Positions 7,660-14,570 of a stretch of DNA of 17,439 bases are shown one piece after another (the first letter of the stretch is position 1; each line of letters begins with the position of its first letter). The translations under genes and the position numbers were made by a program. The notes under the pieces are model-generated. The model saw only the letters and a program-made list of their open reading frames with translations, was not told the origin of the DNA and did not search any database. The stretch comes from UBA11650 sp963997925 (GTDB lineage: Bacteria; Chloroflexota; Dehalococcoidia; Lucifugimonadales; UBA3495): positions 1-17,439 of the forward strand of contig CAXEOX010000064.1 in NCBI GenBank assembly GCA_963997925.1, read 5' to 3'.

Positions 7660-8757
7660 CTAACGGGATGGCTGGGTGAATTGGGCTAGTTCTCGGCCCC
7701 TCAGATATTGGGAAGGCCATCCAATCTCTTCATCTAGCTCGGCCTGGGCTTCGATGGGCCAATAGGGACTACGTAGCAGCACCCGGCCCAGTAGAATCGC
7801 GTCTGCTTCTCCGTTGGTCAAAACCTCTTCGGCCTGCTTCGGCTCGGTGATTAGGCCGACGGCTGCCGTCGGGATATCAGCTTCATTCCTGATCCTAGTG
7901 GCGAACTGGACTTGATAGCCGGGGAAAGGCTTCAGGGTTTGGGCGGGGGAATTGCCACCGGACGAGCAGTCGATCATGTCGACGCCTTCTTCCTTGAACC
8001 ACCTGGCAAGCTCGACACATTCATCGATGTCCCAACCGTCGTCCATGTACTCCGTGGCGGACACCCGGACGAATAATGGCATGGAATCCGGCATCTCTTT
8101 GCGCACTGCTCGGACGACCTCTAGAGGGAATCGAGCGCGATTTTCCAGCGAACCTCCGTAGTTGTCACTGCGATGATTGGACAACGGCGACAGGAATTCG
8201 CATCCCAGGTAGCCGTGGGCCATGTGCAGTTCTATAACGCGTATTCCGGCATCGATCGAACGTTTGGTTGAATTGGCGAAGTCGGCCACCACCCCGTCAA
8301 TGTCCTCTATGGACAACTCTCTGGGGTCGGCGTAGCTGTCGTCGAAGCTTAGCGGACTGGGGGCGACGACCTGCCAACCGCCATGGGCCAAGTCCAGGGT
8401 GGCTCCACCAGCCCATGGTTTGTCATGGGAGGCCTTGCGTCCGGCATGGGCAAGCTGGATAGCCGGGGTCGCGCCACGGCTGTTGATGGCGTCGACGATG
8501 GGCCGATAGGTATCGGTATGATCGTCAGACCAAATACCCAGGTCCCAGGGCGTGATGCGGCCCTCCGCTTGGACGCTGGTCGCTTCAATCATGACCAGGC
8601 CGGCCCCACCAACCGCGCGGGTGCCGTAGTGGATGTTGTGCCAGATCCCGGGCTGGCCGTCCTCGGTTTCCGAGGAGTACTGGCACATGGGCGAGACAAA
8701 CACCCGGTTGGGGATGGTCTCGCCTCGGATGGTGATAGGTGAGAATAATTTGCTCAT
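7660..8757 (-). CDS. Old Yellow Enzyme family NAD(P)H:flavin oxidoreductase (YqjM/NamA-like)
   Basis: This 365-residue FMN-binding TIM barrel reduces activated C=C bonds with NAD(P)H. YqjM-type marks are VSPMCQYS with Cys25 and Tyr27 (equivalent to Cys26/Tyr28 of YqjM) and QLAHAGRKAS at 101-110. The substrate-anchoring pair H178/H181 is in ELHMAHGY, followed by FLSPLSNHR. VRVSATEYMDDGWD and the phosphate-binding LLGRVLL come later. Length is slightly above the 338 of YqjM. GGAGGA lies about 13 bases before the ATG, a little far. It is transcribed in the same direction as the amidase upstream of it, across a 154-base gap. The physiological substrate is unknown. Confidence 0.9.
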   Translation of the reverse strand: MSKLFSPITIRGETIPNRVFVSPMCQYSSETEDGQPGIWHNIHYGTRAVGGAGLVMIEATSVQAEGRITPWDLGIWSDDHTDTYRPIVDAINSRGATPAIQLAHAGRKASHDKPWAGGATLDLAHGGWQVVAPSPLSFDDSYADPRELSIEDIDGVVADFANSTKRSIDAGIRVIELHMAHGYLGCEFLSPLSNHRSDNYGGSLENRARFPLEVVRAVRKEMPDSMPLFVRVSATEYMDDGWDIDECVELARWFKEEGVDMIDCSSGGNSPAQTLKPFPGYQVQFATRIRNEADIPTAAVGLITEPKQAEEVLTNGEADAILLGRVLLRSPYWPIEAQAELDEEIGWPSQYLRGRELAQFTQPSR

Positions 8758-8911
8758 GGGTTTCTAGCGTTCCTCCGATCTAAAATTCAGGCGACAGTAT
8801 AGTGCTATATATGAACAGGCGTCCACGCTCCTCATTGTTCGGCTCGCTTCTACGAGCGGAAACGAGTCGGTGTGGCGATAGCCTGAGTGTTCCGTTGATC
8901 TGCCGCGAGGC

Positions 8912-10561
8912 TTACTCGATGCCCACCGGAGGCCGCATGGTGTGCCAAGAAGTATTCTGTTCGTAGGCGAAGGCGGCGCGGAAAACGGTTGCCTCATCGA
9001 AGCGCTTGGCCATGATTTGCAGGCCTACGGGTAGCCCGTCGCCGGTGAAGCCGCAAGGAACGGAGATGGCGGGAATCCCGGCGATGGGAGCGGCGTTGGA
9101 GAAGGAGAAGGCCTTGAGGTCGTTCATCGCCTGCTCTTTAGATGTCAGCGGCTTCTTGGTGGCTTCGATGCTGGGCGGCGGCGTGGGCTGGGACGGCGAT
9201 ACTAGAATGTCGTATCGTTCACAGGCGTCCAGTACCTGGCGTCGGTAGATGCTGCGTAGCTGCAGGGTCCGTTGGTAGATGGAGCCTGGAATCAACCCTG
9301 GCAGTAGATTGAATCGGCGAGACGCCACGTCGTATTGATGTGGGTTCTCCAGCAGGTTCTTCCACTGTAATGCCGTGCGGTCGGACCCGCCGGTGCCGCT
9401 GATAATGTTGGTTAGCGGGACCATGGGCAGGGAGACTTCCTCCACGATTGCGCCCAAACCTTCGAAGCGGCGCAAGGCCTCCGCAGCCCGGGCTTTAACC
9501 TCCGGGTGCAGGTGGGCCGCTTCCATCATTTCTTTCACCACGCCGATCCTCATCCCCTTAACATCACCGTCTAGGACGGACAGATAATCCGGGACGGGCA
9601 GGTTGGCCGAAAGAGGGTCGTTGGCATCGTGGCCGGCGATTACGTTCATCAACAGAGCGCAGTCGGCGACGGTGCGTCCCAGCGGACCAGCAGTGTCCTG
9701 AGTCCAAACGCCGGGAATAACGCCGTACATGCTCACCCGTCCCCAGGACGGTCTAAGTCCGACGCAACTGTTGTGGGCGGCGGGCCGGCGGATGGAGCCG
9801 CCCGTGTCTTCGCCAAGGGAACCGGCGCATAGGGCTGCTGCCGTTGCGCTGCCGGAACCGGTGCTGGAACCACCAGCGTCGTGGTCTAGGTTCCAAGGGT
9901 TGCGGGGGTGGCCAAAGGGAAACTCCAAGGTGAGGGGAGTGGCCCATTCGGTCATGTTCAGCTTGCCCAACATGACTGCGCCTGCCTCACGCGTCTTGGC
10001 CACGGCGGTTGCGTCATAGTCGGGGAAGAATTCGGACAGGATGATTGATCCGCACGTCGTCAGGACGTCTTTGGTGTAAAACTCGTCCTTGTAAGCCATG
10101 GGAACACCGTGCAACTGGCCAAGGGTTTGCCCTGCTGACACGGCTTGTTCAGCGGCTTCGGCCTCTCTCCGAGCGTCATCGGCGAGGACCGTGATATATG
10201 ACTTCAACTGCCCGTCGAACTTGTCGATTCGCTCCAGGTATAGGTTGGTCAGCTCCACCGGAGATACCTGCTTGGTGCGTACCAGGTGGGCCAACTCGGT
10301 GATGGGCTTGTAGGCGAGGGGTTCGCTGGACTCCGTCGCGACGTAAGGTGATGAACCGGCTGGGCGGCTGGCGGGCATTTCGAAGGGGTGTTGTAGGGCT
10401 GGCAGGGCCAGTTCGCCGACGAGGGGATACTGGTCCAGAACCTCCAAGGACTCCATCAAGGCGTTGTAGCGCATGGTCAGATGCTCAACGTCCTCTTCGG
10501 GAAGCTTCATCTGAGCGGCACGGGCCAGGGCAAGCAGTTCTTCCTGCGTGAAGTCAGCCAT
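8912..10561 (-). CDS. Amidase-signature hydrolase with GatC-like N-terminal segment
   Basis: This 549-residue amidase-signature protein hydrolyses an amide or transfers its ammonia. The Ser-cisSer-Lys triad is Lys158 (VPMAYKDEF), Ser232 (GGSSTGSGS) and Ser256 (GEDTGGSIRRP), with the family's 24-residue spacing between the two serines. Residues 1-46, with LARAAQMKLPEEDVEHL followed by YNALMESLEVLDQYP, resemble GatC of the tRNA amidotransferase. A Pro-rich linker (about 54-72) precedes the catalytic domain. No gatB is nearby, so a stand-alone amidase is likelier than GatCAB. AGAGG about ten bases upstream supports the ATG. The gap to the upstream dehydratase gene is 129 bases. Confidence 0.88.
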   Translation of the reverse strand: MADFTQEELLALARAAQMKLPEEDVEHLTMRYNALMESLEVLDQYPLVGELALPALQHPFEMPASRPAGSSPYVATESSEPLAYKPITELAHLVRTKQVSPVELTNLYLERIDKFDGQLKSYITVLADDARREAEAAEQAVSAGQTLGQLHGVPMAYKDEFYTKDVLTTCGSIILSEFFPDYDATAVAKTREAGAVMLGKLNMTEWATPLTLEFPFGHPRNPWNLDHDAGGSSTGSGSATAAALCAGSLGEDTGGSIRRPAAHNSCVGLRPSWGRVSMYGVIPGVWTQDTAGPLGRTVADCALLMNVIAGHDANDPLSANLPVPDYLSVLDGDVKGMRIGVVKEMMEAAHLHPEVKARAAEALRRFEGLGAIVEEVSLPMVPLTNIISGTGGSDRTALQWKNLLENPHQYDVASRRFNLLPGLIPGSIYQRTLQLRSIYRRQVLDACERYDILVSPSQPTPPPSIEATKKPLTSKEQAMNDLKAFSFSNAAPIAGIPAISVPCGFTGDGLPVGLQIMAKRFDEATVFRAAFAYEQNTSWHTMRPPVGIE

Positions 10562-10690
10562 GGAAGTTACCTCTGTTGTTCATATTGACGGGTATGGATC
10601 GGATTTCAGAACCGATGATGATGCGAGCCTTCAGGGATCCTGGGATGATGGAAGCTTTGCCGAGTCTCATCCAGCCGGGAAGTCATCTGA

Positions 10691-11863
10691 TTACTTGTCC
10701 CAGCGGTGTTTGATCAACTCCCTCTCGTTCAGGTCGGCGCCCCAGCCAGGCCTCGTGGGAATGGTCATGTGACCGTCGATAATCTCCGGGGGCTGGGTTA
10801 CCAGGTCGTCTTTCCAGGGCACGTCGTCGATATCTATCTCCATGATGCGAACGTTGGGCAGCGTGGCGCAGAGGCTGGCGCACATGTAGGTGGATAAATG
10901 ACTGTAATAATTGTGGGGCGCTATGTTTAGCTGGTAGACCTCGGCCAGGTCGCCTATCTTCTTTGACTGGGTGTATCCGTTCCAGGCCACGTCAATCATG
11001 AAAACGTCGGCCGCCCGAGACTCGAAATAGGGCAGGAACTCCCGCATATAGAAGAGGTTTTCGCCGGTGCATATCTTGGTGCTGGTGGACTCTTTTATCT
11101 GCTTGATCGCTTCATGATCGTACATGTCGATCTCCAGCCAGAGCATGTTGAACTGCTCCAGCACTTTGGCGATGCGCATGCAGGCTTCGGGTTTGAAGTT
11201 GAAGTTCAGGTCCAGGTTGATGTCAACGTCGGGACCGACGGCGTCGCGGAAGGTGCCGATCAGGTTCTCGATGTGACGCAGGACCGGCGTGGAGACGGTG
11301 CCATCGGTAGTGCCAGAACCTGGGGTGAAGCCGCCCCCGTACACCGAGGCAGGCTCGCCAGGAATGACTATGTTGGTCTTCAAGGCGGTGAAGCCTTTCT
11401 GCACCACTTCTCGACCAAGGTCGGCGACGTCTTCCAGGGTGCGCAGGGGCGGGACTCCTATCAGCTCATGGGCTCTTGCCCGGGAAGTGCCGCAGTGGGA
11501 CCAGTAGACCCGCACGCTGTCCCGGGTGGGACCGCCGAACAGCTCCGTTACGGAGATGCCCAGAGACTTGGCTTTAATATCCACCAAAGCGCAGTCGATG
11601 CCGGCGATGGCTTTGGCTGCGATGCCGCCGGGGCTTTGGCGGGAAGCTCGAATCATGTCCCAGAAGCGCATCTCGAAGGGCAAGGGGTCCTGGCCGATAA
11701 GGACCGAGGACAGGTCTTTTACGGTGGCCACGACGCCTAAAGGGGTCCTCTGGTCGCTGCACTCGCCGTATCCGGTGATTCCCTCATTGGTTTCGACTTT
11801 CACGAATATCCAGGGCCGCCATCCGGCGTTGACGATGAATGATTCGATGTTTGTAATCTTCAC
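10691..11863 (-). CDS. Enolase-superfamily (mandelate racemase-like) sugar-acid dehydratase
   Basis: This protein has 390 residues from a GTG at 11863, chosen because GGAGG lies five bases upstream; the frame stays open to an ATG at 11938. An N-terminal capping domain (KITNIESFIV, then GITGYGEC) precedes a barrel. Likely Mg2+ ligands are Asp218 (NLDLN), Glu244 (WLEID) and Glu268 (TGEN). The Asp291 and His317 (APHN) pair matches the mandelate racemase/galactonate dehydratase subgroup. The KxK motif is reduced to Lys162-Thr-Asn, which argues for dehydratase rather than racemase chemistry. It diverges from a DapA-family aldolase, a common partner for 2-keto-3-deoxy sugar acids. The substrate cannot be assigned. 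Confidence 0.85.
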   Translation of the reverse strand: MKITNIESFIVNAGWRPWIFVKVETNEGITGYGECSDQRTPLGVVATVKDLSSVLIGQDPLPFEMRFWDMIRASRQSPGGIAAKAIAGIDCALVDIKAKSLGISVTELFGGPTRDSVRVYWSHCGTSRARAHELIGVPPLRTLEDVADLGREVVQKGFTALKTNIVIPGEPASVYGGGFTPGSGTTDGTVSTPVLRHIENLIGTFRDAVGPDVDINLDLNFNFKPEACMRIAKVLEQFNMLWLEIDMYDHEAIKQIKESTSTKICTGENLFYMREFLPYFESRAADVFMIDVAWNGYTQSKKIGDLAEVYQLNIAPHNYYSHLSTYMCASLCATLPNVRIMEIDIDDVPWKDDLVTQPPEIIDGHMTIPTRPGWGADLNERELIKHRWDK

Positions 11864-12055
11864 GTTGGCCTCCAAAATTGCGCACGATCGAGCTTGAGGA
11901 AGTGGGTTCATGCTACTCCAGGCTTCTGGGTGGCACAAGAGCTATAGCGATGGGGGATAATCTTTAGTGACGCCCGATTCGCATCCGACCTTGATTAGTG
12001 CGACAATAGGCCGGGCAAAACGGCAACCGAGATTATTGATAGGTAGGGAGACATC

Positions 12056-12985
12056 ATGGCAGGCAAGGACATCCGGGGAGTAATAGTCCCGATTCTGACA
12101 CCGTTGAACTCCGACGAATCCGTGGACACCAGTTCCATGCGCCGGTTGGTCAATTATTTGCTGGACAACGGAGCCCACGGCATCTGGGTTTCCGGGACGA
12201 CCGGCGAGTTTGCTAACCTGACCAACAAACAGCGACTCATCAGCGTGGAAACGGTGGTGGACGAAGTTGCCGGGCGGGTCCCCATCATTGGCAATATCTC
12301 TTGCCCCAGCACCCAGTTGTCTCTGGAATTAGCCTTGGCAGTTCAAGAGATGGCTCTGGATGGCATCGCCGTGACGCCTCCTTACTACTACAACAACGCT
12401 CAAGACGAATTGCTGGACCACTACCGGTACATCGGAGACAGATCGGGATTGCCTCTGTGGGTCTACAACATTCCCCCGACGGTCAAGACGATTGTCGAAC
12501 CCAACACCATCGCAACCCTAGCCGCCGAAGGAGCTGTCGTTGGAGTCAAGGATAGTTCCGGATCTGGGGAGCCGTTCGCACAACTGAACGTGCTGTGCGA
12601 GCAAGGCAATCTCAACCTGCTGCGGTTCTTGGGGACGGTATCCAGAATCACCACGTCGACTGCGCTCGGCGCGGATGGCGTCATTCCGGCCATCGCCAAT
12701 CTGGCGGCCAGCGCTTCCGCCCGGGGTTGGGAAGCAGGCGAGGCCGGAGACATGGAGACGGTGAAGGAGTGCAACGCCAAGCTCATCGCCGCCAGCAAGA
12801 TAGCCCAGTTGGCCAAGGGCGGTGGACCCAACGCGGCCGCATTCTCGGGGATGAAGTCGGCTTTGAAGCACATGGGGATATTGGACAGTGACACGGTGTC
12901 CCGTCCCCTTCGGGCTCTCACGGAAGAAGAGAAGAAGGGGATACCGGCGATTCTGGAAGAGGCGGGCATAGCCAACGGCGCCTGA
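12056..12985 (+). CDS. DapA-family aldolase (dihydrodipicolinate synthase/N-acetylneuraminate lyase family)
   Basis: This 309-residue TIM-barrel class I aldolase or lyase has GTTGE at 47-51, Tyr137 in VYNIP and the Schiff-base Lys165 in GVKDSSG. Dihydrodipicolinate synthase has an Arg five residues after the Tyr (YNVPSR). Here that place is Thr142 (YNIPPT), so lysine biosynthesis is unlikely. A pyruvate-forming sugar-acid aldolase or lyase fits better. GGGAG six bases before the ATG supports the start. The gene is divergent from the enolase-superfamily dehydratase, with 192 bases between starts that must hold both promoters. A strong terminator closes the transcript 33 bases after the stop. 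Confidence 0.88.
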   Translation: MAGKDIRGVIVPILTPLNSDESVDTSSMRRLVNYLLDNGAHGIWVSGTTGEFANLTNKQRLISVETVVDEVAGRVPIIGNISCPSTQLSLELALAVQEMALDGIAVTPPYYYNNAQDELLDHYRYIGDRSGLPLWVYNIPPTVKTIVEPNTIATLAAEGAVVGVKDSSGSGEPFAQLNVLCEQGNLNLLRFLGTVSRITTSTALGADGVIPAIANLAASASARGWEAGEAGDMETVKECNAKLIAASKIAQLAKGGGPNAAAFSGMKSALKHMGILDSDTVSRPLRALTEEEKKGIPAILEEAGIANGA

Positions 12986-13017
12986 AACTAGAACGGATCG
13001 ATGAAACACTCAATGAG

Positions 13018-13048
13018 CGGGGCCGAAATCGGCCCCGTTTATTTTTTT
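13018..13048 (+). terminator. Rho-independent terminator of the DapA-family gene
   Basis: The 8-bp GC stem CGGGGCCG/CGGCCCCG has an AAAT loop (13018-13037). TTTATTTTTTT (13038-13048) follows at once. Confidence 0.95.
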
Positions 13049-13073
13049 GGCTGGTTGTTGAATTGCTGAGTCC

Positions 13074-13193
13074 TTACTGCCGGGCGATTCGCCCGCTGTT
13101 CTGGGAGATAACTTTCCCTTGGCCGGTGGAGTTTATCAGAGTGTTTGTGGCGTTGTCGGTGACAAAGACGTTTCCGAAGACTTTTCCCCTCAT
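13074..13193 (-). CDS. Possible small protein (39 residues), uncertain
   Basis: A minus-strand frame from ATG 13193 (or GTG 13202) to TAA 13074 encodes a polar peptide containing KVFGNVFVTDNATN and QGKVISQNSGRIAR. Codon third positions look coding-like (GTC, TTC, AAC, ACC, GAC, GCC). The Shine-Dalgarno match is weak (GAAGGGA abuts the ATG). The frame extends upstream to a stop at 13260, so it could also be the tail of a lost gene. A CGGGCG/CGCCCG hairpin (13081-13095) overlaps its 3' end. I do not recognise a family. Confidence 0.25.
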   Translation of the reverse strand: MRGKVFGNVFVTDNATNTLINSTGQGKVISQNSGRIARQ

Positions 13194-13202
13194 TCCCTTC
13201 AC

Positions 13203-13486
13203 TACGAACCATCGCGTTTTCCAAGGTGAGGGACGATTTTCCTTTGACTGGGGTTCTTAGCCCGGAGGCTTAGGCCCTCTGACTGTGGTGTATACTAGTA
13301 GCGTCCCGCGGTGGAATTGGGAGAAGTCTGACTAGTTACTTGGCGACCTGGACTCGGATCAATCGTTTTAGGATAGAACCCGTATTTCTTCGCCAATTTG
13401 CTTAATATCCTGCCCTACATCGGCTCTCAAGTTTGAGGGACTGACGAAGAGATGCCGCTGATGCATCGGCTGTAAGGAGTTTAGAT
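13203..13486. other. Leader region upstream of the FTR gene
   Basis: About 280 bases with no clear gene. A TATACT at 13291-13296 resembles a -10 element but lacks a good -35. A small CTCAA/TTGAG inverted repeat occurs near 13427-13438. TAAGGAG at 13472-13478, eight bases before the ATG at 13487, is a strong ribosome site for the FTR gene. Confidence 0.35.
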
Positions 13487-13915
13487 ATGCCCCTTCCGGA
13501 GCCTAGTGAAGAATCTGTCAAAAAGATACGAAACATGGTGGAGAAGTTCACTGAGAAATCAGGCAGTTTTACACATCCGATAGAAGAGATTGCTGAGGAC
13601 GTTATCCTGGGATTAGCCCGGCACGCCGATGACCTTGGCAGGCCCTTGTGTCCATGCCGCTTCTACCCGGATAAGAACGAGGAAGTCAAACATCGGACCT
13701 GGATCTGTCCCTGTGACGACATGCAGATCTACAAGTATTGTCATTGACTACTTTTCGTTAATGAGGACGGAGTCCCCATAACTGAACACCTACCGTCAGA
13801 CCATGAAGGATTGCAGATGCACGGTGTAGTTAAGGACCAGATACCCGACAAAGGCCGGGCGTTACGCGCCAAGGCCGAAGAGCGGGAGAAAGAGCGGAAA
13901 GAACGGCCTTCTTAG
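13487..13915 (+). CDS. Ferredoxin:thioredoxin reductase catalytic subunit, predicted selenoprotein (UGA = Sec87)
   Basis: This is a 142-residue FTR catalytic (beta) subunit if the TGA at 13745-13747 is read as selenocysteine; read as stop, it gives 86 residues. FTR passes electrons from ferredoxin through a 4Fe-4S cluster to a thioredoxin disulfide. The motif is Cys55-Pro-Cys57, X16, Cys74-Pro-Cys76, X8, Cys85-His86-Sec87. By analogy with the cyanobacterial enzyme, Cys55, 74, 76 and 85 bind the cluster, and Cys57 with residue 87 forms the redox pair. After the TGA the frame continues LLFVNEDGVPITEHLP, then VKDQIPDKGRALRAKAEERE, to TAG at 13913-13915. I recognise this as family sequence. TAAGGAG precedes the ATG. 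No ferredoxin, thioredoxin or Sec machinery gene is in the window. Sequencing error is the main alternative. Confidence 0.85.
13757..13782 (+). promoter_or_regulatory. Predicted bacterial SECIS element
   Basis: The upper stem GGAC (13765-13768)/GUCC (13772-13775) has the loop GGA (13769-13771). One A-C mismatch, UG/CA, one bulged A and GUUA/UAAC (13757-13760 with 13779-13782) extend it to ten base pairs. The loop begins with G, as SelB recognition requires, and starts 21 nt after the TGA, within the normal spacing for bacterial SECIS. The hairpin lies inside the coding frame, as bacterial elements do. Confidence 0.75.
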
Positions 13916-13945
13916 GAATATGCGAAATGGGGGTTCACTGGTAGC

Positions 13946-14503
13946 CTACCACCAGTCCCGAAGATTATCAGCCCCTGCTAGTTTGCCTATCACATGGATC
14001 ACTTCTAGCTCTTTTATCATTTCCGAGGTTAATCCGCAGAACAGACGAAGCACATTTTCCGTGTCCCAGCCGATTGGGTTGCCGGCCACTTCGATGTAGC
14101 CTGGCGTGCCAGAATATAGGGGCACCGGACCCTGGGCCTTCCGGCTTCCATACCAGGGGTCGTTTATCTGCTGAATCTCTCCCCGTTCCTCGTAGAGAGG
14201 TTGGGAGTAGGCGTCTTCCGCGTTCTCGACTGGCAATGCGCCAAAGCCGTGGTGCTTGGCCAGTGCCTCAATCTCTGCCAATAATTTCCCGGCCGCCCAT
14301 TCCTCTATGATTCCGTAAATCTCGTCTTCGGCGGACTCGTTTCGTAGACACTTCAATCCCAACCCTCTCCCTTTACCGGGGAAGGTTTTTTCTCCACAGT
14401 TGTAACTGAGAGCGTAGTTAGTCTTCGCGTACCACGAGTCCCTCAGGTTTTTTGCCCCAAATCTTCTCAGGATTTCCGAATCCACGGTGTGATTGGTTCG
14501 CAA
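13946..14503 (-). CDS. Truncated CoA-transferase family III (CaiB/BaiF), C-terminal fragment
   Basis: This 185-residue open frame resembles only the C-terminal third of family III CoA-transferases, which are normally about 400 residues. The related stretch begins near DEIYGIIEEWAAGK. It passes through GFGALPVENAEDAYSQP, an acidic NDPWYGS element and SGTPGYIEVAGNPIGWD, and ends with a GLTSEMIKEL helix. The catalytic Asp of the family lies in the missing N-terminal part. The first 50 or so residues look unrelated and partly derive from a C/G-rich hairpin element (14362-14388). I interpret it as a decayed remnant that happens to stay open. It converges with the FTR gene (30 bases apart) and lies 67 bases downstream of the acetyl-CoA synthetase gene. 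Confidence 0.55.
   Translation of the reverse strand: MRTNHTVDSEILRRFGAKNLRDSWYAKTNYALSYNCGEKTFPGKGRGLGLKCLRNESAEDEIYGIIEEWAAGKLLAEIEALAKHHGFGALPVENAEDAYSQPLYEERGEIQQINDPWYGSRKAQGPVPLYSGTPGYIEVAGNPIGWDTENVLRLFCGLTSEMIKELEVIHVIGKLAGADNLRDWW
14362..14388. repeat. Degenerate C/G-rich hairpin, possibly a REP-like fragment
   Basis: AACCCTCTCCC (14362-14372) can pair with GGGGAAGGTT (14379-14388) across a TTTACC loop, giving about nine pairs with two bulged C residues. The CCCTCTCCC core is shared with the perfect hairpin at 7601-7649. It lies inside the non-homologous N-terminal part of the truncated CoA-transferase frame. Confidence 0.35.
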
Positions 14504-14570
14504 CCGCGGTCGTCCATGTCACAGTTGATGGTAAAAATTTGCACTTGGAGACTGTTGACTAACTCAGTAT

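Noticed and set aside
12056..12985. Assignment as dapA (lysine biosynthesis)
   Set aside because: The diagnostic Arg after the catalytic Tyr is Thr, and the neighbours are catabolic rather than lysine-pathway genes.
13487..13747. An 86-residue FTR protein ending at the TGA as the complete gene product
   Set aside because: It would lack the last active-site residue of CHC and the conserved C-terminal part, which continues in frame. A Sec reading explains both, with a SECIS-like hairpin in place.
13937..13956. ACTGGT/ACCAGT inverted repeat between the convergent FTR and CoA-transferase frames, as terminator
   Set aside because: The stem is short, it overlaps the CoA-transferase stop, and there is no T tract on either strand.
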